The notes below the pieces were generated by a model. It was not told the origin of the DNA and ran no database searches. It saw nothing but the letters and a program-made list of their open reading frames with translations. From NCBI GenBank assembly GCA_008973525.1, contig WACJ01000079.1, positions 682,001-746,000 on the forward strand: a stretch of DNA of 64,000 nt, given 5' to 3'. This document shows positions 1-12,906 of this stretch, in pieces. Within the stretch, counting starts at the first letter, position 1. The number at the start of each line of letters is the position of its first letter. The DNA is from Stenopsyche tienmushanensis. Its lineage: Eukaryota; Arthropoda; Insecta; Trichoptera; Stenopsychidae. The translations under genes and the position numbers were made by a program.

Positions 1-234
1 TAACCCAAATGATCGTCATATAAACGATCCAATACGTGGATTATTAAAAATTCGTTCGTCAAAACACTTTATTCAGGCAGAATATGAAGGATATTGGAAC
101 AAAAATTTAGTCCACTACTAAAATATGGATTAATCCGAATCAGTGCGCACGTTCGGATCTATCCTACATAAACTAAGATTTATTTATTGATTCGTTAGAT
201 ATAAAAAAAAACATATTTTATTAATTATTATATC

Positions 235-526
235 AGGTTGAGTCAAAAATAGTTGCCGCCGAAAAGAAGTTGCTATAACTATTCAGTTTTATCCTTGATG
301 AGACATCCATATGGTGAGTATATGGTATCATTAAATGGATATGAGTCCTATCAATCGTTTGAAAACAGTTAACTATGTCACATCTTATGTTATTATTATT
401 ATAGTATTCTTTTTACCTGTAAAATGAAAAATCAAAAAGTGCATTTTCGTCATATAATGCTTTGGAATTTTGTTAAAGCTAAATTAATGTTTTAAAAAAA
501 TCGGCAATTATTTATGACTCAACCTA
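235..526. mobile_element. Mariner-like MITE, about 290 bp
   Basis: The two ends are imperfect inverted repeats of about 25 bp. The left end reads AGGTTGAGTCAAAAATAGTT and the reverse complement of the right end reads AGGTTGAGTCATAAATAATT; both continue into TTGCCG. TA-containing sequence flanks both ends, as expected for mariner. The interior carries no transposase reading frame, so this is a non-autonomous or internally deleted copy. A related end sits at 27931. Confidence 0.7.
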
Positions 527-3500
527 ATACAACCGAGCGTGAAATAATAAACTACATCTACATTGAAATGATAGAAATTATATGATGTTGCCTTTTGAAT
601 CATTCTAAAACTTTGGAATTGGAAGGACGACATTTTATAAGACAACCTTATCATTCTCAAATTTGAAATTTGATGAAGGCATATTGACTGCAGACGCAAT
701 TTCTTGGTCCTTTTAAGAGTTTACAGAATTTAAAATTTTAAAAAAGCTCGGGATCTTTGTGTTCCGAGAAAGAGGGATATTTTTATTCATGTACCTATAG
801 TCAATAAAATAGTTTTAGCTGGACCTACATATTTTTTTAATAGGATTTGTATAGGATATCATGTTTTTCTTCATATTTCATAAAGAAATTTTAATCTTTT
901 CGATCCATAAAATAATTTATATTTCTTATGCTGACCTACATTTTACTTGTGTCGTAAAAAAATATTTTTGTATTTGTTTGAAAAAACCTATCTTTCTGCC
1001 TTAAAGTCTGTAAAAACCAGATTAGTATATTTCGAACAATAGTTTATTTATTTAATATTTATTTGACGAAAGGAAATTAAGCCTTTCATTCCCTATCGAG
1101 ATGGCCATCAAATCGCCCTTCGATACGATCATCCTGGTGACCCACTGGGGGAATCTTCACAAATTAAACTCAGAGTTCATTTTGGCTTTAAGGGACGATT
1201 CTATCTCATTGGGTCTAAAAGTGATCGGTTTTTTAACATGCTATTTAGTGTGTTGACTAGGCGATCTTTATTGAAGATAAAAATATTTTTTGAAGTTTGA
1301 CAAAGTACGTTAGTGGGAGTGGGAGGAGCTACGTATGTCGGTGCGCGAGCGATGACATTATTCACCATGGAAGGCCTAAGTCAAGAACAGCTGATTTACA
1401 ACAATAAAATTAAACATATTTTTACTTTGTATAATATTTTGTATAGCTTAGACTACAATAAGGAAGAAATGTTAGAAAATAAAAAAATGATGAGTGATCG
1501 AAAAAAAGTTTGTATTTTTACCAACATTTTTTGTGGTTTTTTGTTCATTAAATAAACAATATTGAACATTTTTGAATAATTGTAGTTTATACGATGAATA
1601 CGTTTATTGTATACATGTCTGTGTAATTTCATAAAGAATACTCATCTAAGACGTGTGGGAGCACTTCCATGAGCTTGGAAAAAGTATTTTCGAGAAAAAC
1701 GCATTTAAAGTTTCTTCTCTCTTCGTCGACCTATAACTCTGCGAATTTAATTTTTATCAACTTGAAATTTATTGAACGTATTCTCAAACATTAGTTTCTT
1801 TCTCATACATGAAGAAAAAAAATCCCTTAATGTCAAGTACACGAGGAATTGAAAGTTTTGTATGGATATCATTGTTGTTGTTCTTATTGTTTTATAAAAT
1901 TCTCCTGGATCTATTAGAATAGTTATTCCAATGGATACTAATTTATCACAATGCAGAATAGAAAATACTTTGAAAAAAATAGCATTAAGCCAATGCTTTG
2001 ATGATGCCGCAAAGACCTCACGCAAAGTGTCTTCTTCTTCGATGACCATTCAAAAAAATACCACAAAAGCCCCAAGCAATTACGACATCCCAAGTATTTT
2101 TGTGCAATGAACAAAATAACAGCTCGCCACTGGATTGCTAGAATCCGTTATTGCATTACATTTTCATGCACTTGTGCAATACTCTATTTAATTTAAATTA
2201 CGTCGCAAGGCCGAACACATTCAGCGTTCGCTTTTAAAAGAAAACTAATTAAAAAGCTGAATTACGGTATCCGGTTATGCATTTAATTTAACATTGTAGA
2301 ATGAGGCACAGGTCGGTGGTAATTCAAAGACCCAACGTTGACGACACCTGGCTTGGAAAGTTTAATTTAGAATGCACCGCCGATGCATACAAGGCAAAAT
2401 ATTAATTTAACAGCTTTGGTACAAATGGTTACGTTGGCAAAAGGGAACGGAAAACCTATTTACATTCGGAAAATGCTTTTGTTTCATTTGAGCACAAGAT
2501 CAAATGCATAGCAATTGCATATGCGCGACAACTTAATGAGTTTACTCAGGATTTAAATGCTCAAAATTAAATTTATTGCATGCGAGTTTATGCGATCGGA
2601 GCTGTAAAAGGATCGCGAAAAACATCCAAGGATTAACCGGCACCCATCGGCGGAGGGCCGGAAGTCGTAAGGAGTTTTAAGGACGATGCGAGAGTTTCTT
2701 CGGAGGAAATGCGAGGTTTAATAACGCAATGATGGATACAAGATCCGCGGAGTGATTGATGGTTGGGAAGCATCAAGTGGGGAGGATAACGCGAGCCTAG
2801 GCACATGATGAGGTCGTACAAATTTTATGTCGATCCACATCAGCAGGAGTAACGACCGGAGTTTGATGGGGATATGCCGAAAATGATCGCAAATTGAAAT
2901 TAAAGAGGTACATTTGGATTTTATACAGGTGATTCGAAATGTCCAAGTAGAAGAATTCGAACGATCCTGGATATGCGAAGCATTGACGAAGAAAATCCTC
3001 AATTAATCAGACATAAAGATCGATCAATCCATTTTAAAGTGGATCGATATTGATCTAGTTTGCCCACAGCTTTTATGCTTTTAGCTTGGCTAGTATGTGT
3101 ATTGGAAATGTGCTCAATTAAAAGAAATATTTCAACAAATCCTTCATAAGAAAAGTGATGTAAATACATGTGAAAAACATGGCGTAATTCATAAAAATAT
3201 GCTTTCCGTACGTAATGTGTTAAAAAATATCGACCAAATTATTTCACGATGGTATTTTTAGTTGAGGTTGAATTAAGAGTACGTTTCAACTTGTCTGAAA
3301 ACGTTTAAAATGTATTAAAATATTTAAAAACACAGATTACGTTTAATTAATGCACAGACGTAGCATAATCTTCAGGGTTGATAGTATTCGTAAGAGTTAC
3401 CTTTATTAAAAGATATTTTTTAGAACTGGATATCAAAAGGGAATATTGCTCACGATGAAATTTAGTGCTCATTTTAAATTTTGAATTAAGGGTTTCCAGC

Positions 3501-4040
3501 CTCGAATTTAACACGTCTTCGATATTTTTTCCAATAAGTCTGGCTGAGAAGCCAATATGCTCCCTCTCCGATTGGAGGATGATATTCGAAGGTTTCTCTC
3601 GAATAAATCCAGAAAGACGTGGCTCGTGAAATTTATCAGAAGCCATACAAGAAGATCTTGCGAAAATATTCGACTGCAATGTGCACGTTTAAAATTGTGC
3701 TCTAATTGTGTAAAGCAGACGTTTGAATGTTTCAAGGGTTGTCCAATATCATGTGGCAAGGATAACAATGGCTCGTGCGGAAGGGTGTTTAAAAAAATAG
3801 GATTAACATTTTGAATGGTCCAGAACGGTCCCGTTTATCTAATTTCGCCGATCGGTGTTGGAACATCTGCCGGATGCAAAACTCGTGGCAGATAGCGAGT
3901 GTCGCGAAAAAAGGATATATTTTTTCCTGCAGGACCTCGATGGCGAAATTAAATTTGTTTTTTCTTTGTTCTCATTATGGATTTAAATTTCTTATATGTG
4001 AGAGATATGAAAAATTCACATATTAAATTCGTCGCCTTGA
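527..4040. other. No gene recognised
   Basis: This is AT-rich DNA with moderately GC-richer islands near 1080-1380, 2590-3010 and 3540-3900. None of the islands has paired splice sites around a convincing reading frame. An 85-codon frame at 3557-3814 (+) has many cysteines in its second half but matches no family I know. Confidence 0.5.
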
Positions 4041-7000
4041 ACTAAAAATAATTTCGCTTTTTGGACCGAGGCAATATTTCTATCCTTTGATAGAAAAATG
4101 CTTATGCGAGGCTTTCGTTTATAGGACATTCGCAATATGGTACACTTTTTACTTTTTCCCTTTGAAAATATCACATATTTAAAAATAACTCAGAAAATTG
4201 AGTATATTAAAAAAAATGTAATAAAACCTTCAATAAAAAATATTAACAATATGTAAATATTAAACTATAAAATGTGCAACTAAACTACTAATTTTTATGC
4301 ATTAAAATAACAATATTTTAATGTGGTTTTTCATTGGAAATTAGTCTTATTGCAGCTTTAATTAAAACCAAAAGTAAATTTAAAAAATCATGGATTAAAC
4401 AAAATATCTATGCATCTATAAAGAAAATTGGAGAATATATTGATAGTTAGCGCCATCTAAATGTGATTTTAACATTAGGGATCAATAAAATAATATATTT
4501 CAAACTCAATTCTTGACGCACTGTATTAATATATCAAATTTGTTAAACATGAAATAATACAGGATTTATCAAAACATAGCAAATTAATACAAATGAAAAA
4601 TCAATAGGCAATTTAAACGCTTATATAAATTTCTACACTGTTATATATCGCTTAAATACTAGGCAAAATATGTTTTTTTAATTTTTGTAATATAAAAATT
4701 AAGCGTTATGAATATTAAATAACACAAAAAGCAAGCCTATAATAGCTATAGAATTAAGGATAATATTTGCAATCAAAATAATAACATTAACGGCTTAGAT
4801 AATATTATTCAACGTAATGATCGTCATTGAGTGTAAAATTTTGTAAGAATATTTCAAACGGATAGAGTTTAAACATACGTGTATTATATGCTTAAGATTG
4901 TTAGCAATAATATGTTTACCGTCAAATTTGTCGCTGAAAACAATTGTAATTTAAAAATAACTGTTGATTTAATGATAAATGATAATTTACATGAATATGA
5001 CTTATTGTAATATTTTAGTTAATAAACATTTTTGTGATATTTTTGTACATTTTTGTTATATTAGGTTATGAATGTTGGTATATGTAAATATAGCGTTAAT
5101 ATTCGTTTACTATGTACGTCATACGTCTACAGTAAAGTGGATTAAAATTCATAGGACGATTATGTAATTCTAACTAATACGGTGGATTAATATGAAATCA
5201 TACCATATAATTTGGGCTGAATGAGAGATGATGCATTTGAGGCTAAAAATGTCAATCCTCGCCTTAGAAAATTCATCTGAAATGTAATTTACGCATATTA
5301 AATACTTTTATATCATTGCGATGTGTTTAAATATATCGTATGATATAGAAATAGCCGAAACTTACGGTGATCAGAAACCACTAGGAGTGCAAATTTCGAG
5401 GTTACGATATCTGTCACTGCGTCGGTAAAACAGTACGCTGTTTTTGTTGCGATGGCCATAACTGTTTTCAAATCGAGCAATAGATGGATAATTTAGAAAT
5501 GAAAATGAATGTCATTTAATTAATTTAATCATTTATAATTTAGATTTATAAATAAATATTAAATATCGTGGGTATGAAAAATAAACATTTATATAGTGTA
5601 TTGAGTATATTTAAAAATGTAATATGTACTCTTACAAATATTCAGAAGTGATGTTCGCGAATCCCTTTTTGTGATTGCTTTTAAATTTAAATTAAATTAT
5701 TTTGAATGGAAACAATTGAGTCTATTTGAATTTTGAAAAATGATTAATGTGAATTAAATTAAATATACATATTATAAAAAGAAAGGGGGACTTCGGATCG
5801 GAAAAGCTTGATATAATTTAAATATTTCCCTTTTGTAAATATAATTATTAAATTCGATTTTTTTTATGCCATCATAAATCGGACCATTACCAAATGTCGA
5901 TTTAAATTTTGAGAAAACAAGAGCTATAATAATTTTGGCTAATTAGACAAACAATTTTGGATTGGCTCAAATAAACTGTTTTAAGAAAGAGGGATATAAT
6001 AATAATATATGGCTACATATTTTGTTGAGGTATATAATGGATTTTTTTTATGCTTTTCCAATATTGTGTTAAGTAAACTTGTAATCGGAGAAAGCTTTTT
6101 CAACGGCTCGTAAATTTAATACTCTTTTAGCACAAGTGGTTCACTCAGTGTTTTTTGTAGAGGGAAGGTAAAGTAAAAATTACTTTGGCTTTTTATTTGA
6201 TTTTCATTCGTGAAATATTTACTTTCAAAGGAAAACGAATAGGGTTTTCATTATTAAAATATTTTTACATAAATGTAAATTCGGCCTGTGAGAAATTCTT
6301 TGGATGCTGCTCTAAGATAGTTTTAAGTGTCGTTCATTAAACCCTTGTTGGCTTATTAGAGGGTCATTTAATAAATGTATTTAAGGTCTATGGGAGCAGC
6401 ATAAGTAGTGAACCATCTTGAGCGCATGCGTTGGTCATTTCGATAATCTTACTGAATTAGTTATGATCCCTTGTGAAAGCTCTTTGGACACAAAGCGGAA
6501 ATGAGGTCATTCCGGGTTATGAAATGCTGACCGAATTTCATAGGGCGAACTAAATCTCTTCAGGTATGATTCGAACCCCAAATTTCATTATGGTGAAAAA
6601 ATATGGAATCAGTATGATAAAAATATACATGAGATATAAAATTGTTCTTTGAATCTTTTTGCAGCGTTTTGATACATTTTTATTTTGATACAAATCAAGT
6701 TTAATTAATTTCGCCTCATATTAAAGATACCGGAAAGTAATCAAAATATTTAGTTTTTTTTCAAAACGTTTATTAAAAACATTTTCTCTTTACAATATGT
6801 AATTATTAATAATATATTTATGCTATGATTAGCTTGATTATATGCAAACAATTAAAAATTAATCACTCCATTAATATCCCTTATGAATAAATAAAGCCCT
6901 TTCTTATAAAAATTACAGCTTAAAACAAAGAAAAAGTATTCATTATATTTTGATTAGGATTATTTTGCAAATCCTATATATTATATCAGGTCACAATTCG

Positions 7001-7198
7001 CTCTAAAAATGGATAGGTTTCATATCTAGACAAGGGGGATGTTCAAACTATTCGTCGTTGTCTTAGTGCGATTAGCGACAGTTCATTAGAAAGCTCAAAT
7101 TCTTAAGGTGCTCCTAGATATTGTTTATAAAAATTACTAAAATTAATACAAAACCAAAACATTTAAATCAGAATTCTCACTTTTTGATGGCAGCACAA
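4041..7198. other. Very AT-rich DNA without a recognised gene
   Basis: No reading frame, splice-flanked exon, RNA gene or transposon end could be supported. The sequence is dominated by short A and T runs, as expected for intronic or intergenic insect DNA. Confidence 0.5.
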
Positions 7199-7240
7199 AA
7201 TATGCGTTTCTTGAACCGTGTCTCGATACAAACTGTTTGT
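7199..7240 (+). repeat. Short dispersed repeat around TTGAACCGTGTCTCGATAC
   Basis: The string TGAACCGTGTCTC, preceded by a T-rich GTGTTTC-like stretch, occurs here, at about 22246 and at about 62732 (all +). The first two copies also share the following GATAC. Similarity fades on both sides. It may be the conserved end of an element too decayed to delimit. Confidence 0.4.
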
Positions 7241-8951
7241 AAAAAGGTACGTCTTTATGCTGTGACTATTTTCATGACTCCCAATACAAATCCAATAATA
7301 GTGCTATCGACATTGTGTATTATTGTTTTAATTCGAATTTGCCCTGCCTACTTTCCGCTACTGTATGACGACTAATGTAATTTTGTATTGTATGGCTGCA
7401 TGTGCTCGTTTGTTTACATAATGTCTAAACTTAATATGAACCATGCAGTACCTTTGAACATCAACATGTCGGACTCATGTGTCAACCCCTTAACTGCTTG
7501 TTAGCTCGACCAATTAATTTTATATCCAATTTTGAAACAACTAACAAGCGGAGAGTCGAGTGTCATAGTTGTACACACTAAACAATATTGTATATTAGCC
7601 TATGTATGAATTAGAGATTTTACATGCAGATAATTAAGATTGACCTGCAACGGAATACTTTTTAAAATTTTGGAAGTAAAGTTACAAGGGCTAATATTTT
7701 GTACGCGAAGATTTCTCCATCGGAAGAATTTACTGTGACTAAACAAAATGGCCGACAAACACGCGAGTCGCACCTTTATATATATTTAGAAGGCATGCTG
7801 TGTAAAACGGAATGCATAATAATTATCATTGTATAACTCTATTATTGACTGATGATCCATTGACTTTGGCCCGAATGATGCCGTTGCATTATGCTTCTAT
7901 TCTCATTGAAGACTTGCCAAGATGTTCATTCTCTAATGTTTTTTAATGGATACTTTGGCCTCCAAAATATTACATATTTAAAATAACGTAGGATTTAGGT
8001 CGGGTAAATATGAAGATCAATGCTGTGCCGAAATGAATGGTTCCGTGTCTTGTTAGAATGACTAAATGTATTTATTTTCATATTCTTAATTTTAAAGAAT
8101 GAGTAGAGAGAGATCAACAGCTTAATTTTGTCCGCGTACGTGCACGTCAGGTTGGAATGAAGAAGTGCAGGAAAGAAGAAGATAGAGTAGACCGATAGCC
8201 TTAACCATGGGAAGATGAGTTCTTTCCGCTGGTTCGTCACTAGTCTCATAACCGGAATCCTTTTTTGAACAAATAAAGATTGTAGCAAATATAAATGACA
8301 TTTTATCGCCACCTGACCATCTCCTTCTTGCTGTTCAGACTTCCGCGATCCGATAACAAAAGAACCCGCAGTGCGAGGTCGTCTATCTTAATGATTGAAT
8401 GTAAATGATTACATGTATTTATATATTTACTTGAGATGGTTTATGCATTTTGAAATAGTCATGCAAAATTATCATGAAAAAATTATTTATTATCATTATA
8501 ATCCTCATCTTGTTATCAAAATTTTGTGATTTATGATTTATTAACGGAGAAGTAAAAGATCAAACAAATGAGCTCGGTTACAACGTTGATCTTCGTTTCC
8601 ACTGTATACGCATTTTTTGCCGAGCTCGTGGCCACTTTCCTATATGAAACCCTAGCCCTAAGTAATTGTTATATCCATGATGTAATTAATAAGTTTCCGA
8701 CCGACATTTAAACAAATTTATTAGATTTGAACATTGAAAGTAAGCCTCGCTAATAAATACCCGAAATAATGAGAGGCTGACTTAGTAAATCAAAGGGCGA
8801 GCTTGCGGAGCAAGAAAATGCGAGCAGACGTCCCAAACACGAAACTAAATGAGCTTCTGGGGAAGCTTTTGTTGCCACTCTCCCTTTCGCATGGAACGTG
8901 ACTACTAAGCCCGAAATTTGTGGGGAGAAAATGGAGAGCAGATCTACTCAC
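7241..8951. other. No gene recognised; probably intronic
   Basis: No transposon end or RNA gene was identified. The segment 8790-8951 lies directly downstream, on the minus strand, of a strong splice donor (see the microexon at 8952-8984), so it would be the start of that intron. Confidence 0.4.
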
Positions 8952-8984
8952 CTTCGCAAATTCATCATACATGTGGGTGGGAGG
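8952..8984 (-). CDS. Candidate 33-nt coding microexon (PPTHMYDEFAK)
   Basis: On the minus strand a pyrimidine-rich tract ends in CCCTTTCTCCAG. It is followed by 33 nt open in one frame (PPTHMYDEFAK, 11 residues) and then by AAG|GTGAGT, a textbook splice donor. The exon is a whole number of codons, so inclusion would keep a phase 0 frame. What is seen is the acceptor, the donor and the open frame. That it is a real, possibly alternatively spliced, microexon is inference. I do not recognise the peptide or the parent gene. The alternative is a longer exon using an acceptor further upstream, or chance. Confidence 0.35.
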
Positions 8985-10054
8985 CTGGAGAAAGGGACTT
9001 AATGTGAGACGAAAGTCAATACGGCCAAATGAACATATTCAATCAAATATCTCCTCAGAAATTATTTTTTCCTCCTCTTATTAATTGGGAAATATAGAAA
9101 ATAAACTTGTGAATGGAGTTCGTATCTCTTTATGAGTCGTGATGGATTTTGGGTGGAAATTTACTTCGCGTGTAAGTAACGGGTATTCTTTCCTTGGAGG
9201 AAGATTTATATAAGGTGAAAATAAACAGTAGCTAATGAGATAATTTATTGCTAGACATAATCTTTTTTCAATATAAAAAATCAAATTGATGCTTCTATAT
9301 TAATAATCTTAGAAAGACATTTGTATGCAATATTTCAAAACATATTTTCATTTAATAAGTCTTGTTAGAAATCGTTAGTCACGTGGTTATATCGACATAC
9401 TAAATTTAAAAAGCAGCATCTACGTCAATGAAACTGGATAGTAAATCAATTAAAAAAAACTTACGGCCTACAAGAATGAGGAAAATGTTAACATTTTTAA
9501 TAAGGACTAGGCTTGTAGCAATTCTGAACGATCTAGGCAACGTAACTTCGGAATGCCTATACAATGGAGCAGAGGTCAAAGTTTATTCTGTGCAAAAATT
9601 TAGAAAATTTATCCTGTAACTATGAACTTGTAATCGATTAGTGGCCACAATAATGAAAAAAGACAAGAATAAATCTTTGGTTAATGCTAATAAAAATGTG
9701 ATGACGCACGTTTATATATTGTGCTAAAATATCTCAAACATATATTTGAATTTTCTAACCTGAAGTAGGCTATAAATCCAATTAAAATATTGATATATGT
9801 TGAAAAAAATGCAAATTTGATAGCAATATTTATGCATGGTTTTGCTTTCATAAAATTATTTTCACAATTTTCATTAAAAAATTCAAATTCTTAATAAGAA
9901 AGTCGAATTTACTGTGACTGTGTCGGACCAAAAGAAACTGTCCATTAGGATCTTCCCTACATACCAAGTGCGTCAACTTTGAAACAATTTTTTTCCCCGG
10001 CCTCAGAAACCCTTGTAATCTCACATTTCTAGATGACCCTAGTGCATTATTAAA
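8985..10054. other. No gene recognised
   Basis: AT-rich DNA. If the microexon is real, this is its upstream intron on the minus strand. No other splice-flanked frame or transposon end was seen. Confidence 0.4.
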
Positions 10055-10122
10055 TATGCCAATTTACTATAAATGTTTCCAGTCAAATGTATGACTGGAA
10101 ACATTTATAGTAAATTGGCATA
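10055..10122. repeat. Perfect inverted repeat, 31-bp arms, 6-nt loop
   Basis: Positions 10055-10085 are the exact reverse complement of 10092-10122, separated by AATGTA. The core of the left arm is TGCCAATTTACTATAAATG. A transcript from either strand would fold into a fully paired hairpin. It has no mismatches, unlike most animal microRNA precursors, and no TA or TTAA duplication that would mark a MITE. A recent templated duplication or a sequencing or assembly fold-back artefact is also possible. Confidence 0.85.
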
Positions 10123-12292
10123 GAAAATCTTGTGATGAATTTTAAGATCGAAGGGAATTTTAATTTAAGATTTTAATGAACGACGAATGCTTGTTATTTC
10201 GATTGTTGAAATGTTTTCAGCATTTTTTTGCAAACATCCTTTTAAGTAGGTAATTTTATGATTAAAAAATAAGTCAACCGTATTTTATTTATAGAAACAT
10301 AAGTCCAATTTGTAATCTTTGTTATCAAACGCTATTAAAAAAGGGTGCACTTTTGAGATTGGTATCACCATTGCACACGCTATTGCATGCCACATAATAT
10401 ATATTCAAATGTATTACTAGGCATTTATTTTAAAAACTTAATAACAGTGTAAGATTATGAAGATTTAAATGGAAACTTTTGTATTTAGCTTGCTTTAAAT
10501 TATAATAACTTAGGATGTCTAAAATGATAGTTCCTTGAACCTTCGAATGCGCGATCCTCTCTCATCGATCTCCATTCGACGTCTACTCTATAAGTCTAAT
10601 ATAGATTGATGGAGGCATAAGGCTATGACCTTTATTACTCCATGGTTAAAAGGTTGACTGGATGAAGGTGTGGGTCAAGTAGCCCATCAAATAATATCAA
10701 TATCACACCATCGTCCTTCATGTGTGTTTCTCTTGAAACATTTGGTGAACGCCACCAAAAGGATAATTTCAACTTGGAAACTCAAAAGTTTGTCAATACA
10801 GAAATAATTTGAAACTTTCCCAAGACAAGTTCGACTGGGATTCAAAGAGATTGCTGTGCGAATTTCAGCAGAATGTCCATATTAAATCGTGCATTATCAC
10901 AGTTCTTCACCCAGCGAATTGTCTTTAATATCGCCTAATTTGATCCTGTGAAATTCTGGGCGTTAAAAATCCAAAGTCAAACATCACCACGAATTATCGC
11001 CCAGCATGGGAGAAAACTTTAAATTTCGTCGTTTTCATCCAGCAAACAATTTTCACCTCGTCTCTCTTATTTAAACGTAAATATTTGCCTTGACTTTGCC
11101 AAGTTTTGGTCCTCTAAATGGGAAGCTCTGCAAATAGGTTTTCCGTGCTCTGCATCCATCCATTAAGTCCCTTATCCGTTTCTCATCGTCCGTTCATTTA
11201 AATGAAAATTAAGCACCTTTTGTACACAGACTATCTTCCTTAATTGCTTGCAACATCTGTAAATTCAACTATTGAGCTTAAGCAAGCATTCGGAATGACG
11301 TTATATAAAATTTGAATGAACGCTCTAGAATTTGCTTTGTACTTGATGCGGACTTGCCACATAGGCGGTTTCAAAACCCAACATCTCGAAAGGTTAAAGC
11401 TACGAAATTGCAAGACTTGCTTGAATATTCATCTTCGGACACATTTTCATGGACCATAACACAAAAATCATGACGGTAAAAAAAATCTTCCAACCAAATC
11501 AAACATTGTTGCCTTCCAATTATCAATACAATGGTTCTATTCAAATTAGGCTCCCGCGATTCAAACCATTGAAACACTGGGAAATTTCGAAATAGATATT
11601 TTACACTCCATCAATTTGGGAAAAAATCTAATTATAAAGAATCGTACTTTAATTAGTACATATGCAGCCAAATTAATAAATTTATTAACAAGTCTAATTA
11701 AGTTGTGCTAAGGTAAAATATAATAGAACGTTTTTTGCAGCAACATTATTGCATATATTATATTCTTCCAACAATGGAAGCTGTTAAAAAATAAGATTTC
11801 TATACCAATTGATAGACTGGATGTGATTTAATATCATCATAAATAATAAAAAAAAATTACTAATCATCTAATATACACTATTTGAAGTAAAATATTTTAT
11901 TCTTGCAAGGTCGTTTATAACAATTTAAACATATCTATTTGTATTTGTTATTTAAATCCCGAAGCTCTTTGAAATTGTGTTCATTCCATGTATAATGTCG
12001 AATTTTTATTTGCTCGTTATAAGCGTGAAATGCTTGCATTTTAACGTAGTTTTTGAATACTTCTGGTATGATTAATCGCTATAATTGTAATTTTGATAAA
12101 ATATGCTCGAAATAAATGAATTTGACTGTATTTAATTATAAAATTGAATAATGAAAAATAGCTTGATTTAAATCAATGCATACATATACAATACCGCATA
12201 ATGATTACATTTTAAGACGACATTGGTGCGGTAAATATTTCTTTAGAATCAATTATCGGTGTTATTTGAATGTTATCGTTTTCTATTTTTTT
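10123..12292. other. No gene recognised
   Basis: AT-rich, with a somewhat GC-richer part at 10540-11180. A minus-strand frame of 68 codons at 11371-11577 matches no family I recognise and lacks supporting splice signals. Confidence 0.45.
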
Positions 12293-12743
12293 CACATAGG
12301 CCCTATGTCCTAAGTATCAGGGTTGTCGAAATATTTTTTTTTTAACGTTTTGAAAAAAATAAAAAAAATTAACATTTAAATTGTCATAGCATAGGGAACG
12401 TCCCCAGGCAAAGAAATTCAGTGGTGTCAGATCTGGAGACCGTCCGAGCTACGGAATAGAGCACGTTCCCACGTGCTCGGAAGAATTGTAATTTTTATTT
12501 AACTAATTGCATAAAATAATAATTTATATAGATCAAAAAATATTTCAAAATAAAATAAGAGTTATTTCGTGTTATTACGATCACAGATTAAAAAATTATG
12601 GATTTTGGGTATTTTTCAAAACGTTGTCGAAAAAATTCTATTTCGATAACTCTGACACTTAGGACATAGACCCTATGTATGAAACATAGCAAAAGATCTC
12701 CCTAATCTCCAAAAAAAAAATTGTCGGTCCATGTGCAAAACTA
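12293..12743. mobile_element. T1 element: non-autonomous DUF4817-type Tc1/mariner relative
   Basis: Inverted repeats begin CACATAGGCCCTATGTCCTA on the left and, reverse-complemented, ACATAGGGTCTATGTCCTAA on the right. The right end continues to a terminus rich in A/T with TTGTCGGTCC (12721-12730), which is shared with the termini near 24150 and 41030. Inside, on the minus strand at about 12403-12475, lies one copy of the 65-bp unit that encodes a remnant of the transposase motif RSPDLTPLNFF. No intact frame remains. The left terminus is shorter than that of the 41013 copy. Confidence 0.65.
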
Positions 12744-12745
12744 TA

Positions 12746-12784
12746 CTACTTTATTACTTATACCCTGTATAAGTAATAAAGTAG
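12746..12784. repeat. Perfect 17-bp inverted repeat with 5-nt loop
   Basis: CTACTTTATTACTTATA at 12746-12762 pairs with its exact reverse complement at 12768-12784 around CCCTG. It lies directly between the end of the T1 element and the DUF4817 transposase pseudogene, so it may be the abutting ends of two insertions. Confidence 0.8.
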
Positions 12785-12906
12785 GATTGACTTTGTAGAT
12801 AATATACTACTATTATAAATATAAACTAATTTAAACGCAAGCACAAATTTAGGATAACAATCAACAAAAAATAGTATTTTATGGAATTAAGTATGAAATA
12901 TAACAT

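Noticed and set aside
290..320. Donor-like CATATG|GTGAGT on the plus strand
   Set aside because: It lies inside the mariner MITE and no open frame precedes it.
3557..3814. Cysteine-rich frame of 85 codons
   Set aside because: There is no signal peptide, splice support or known cysteine pattern; the overlapping minus frames are equally long, so chance is likely.
6560..6580. GATTCGAACCCC as a tRNA B-box on the minus strand
   Set aside because: No matching A-box, anticodon arm or acceptor stem could be formed around it.
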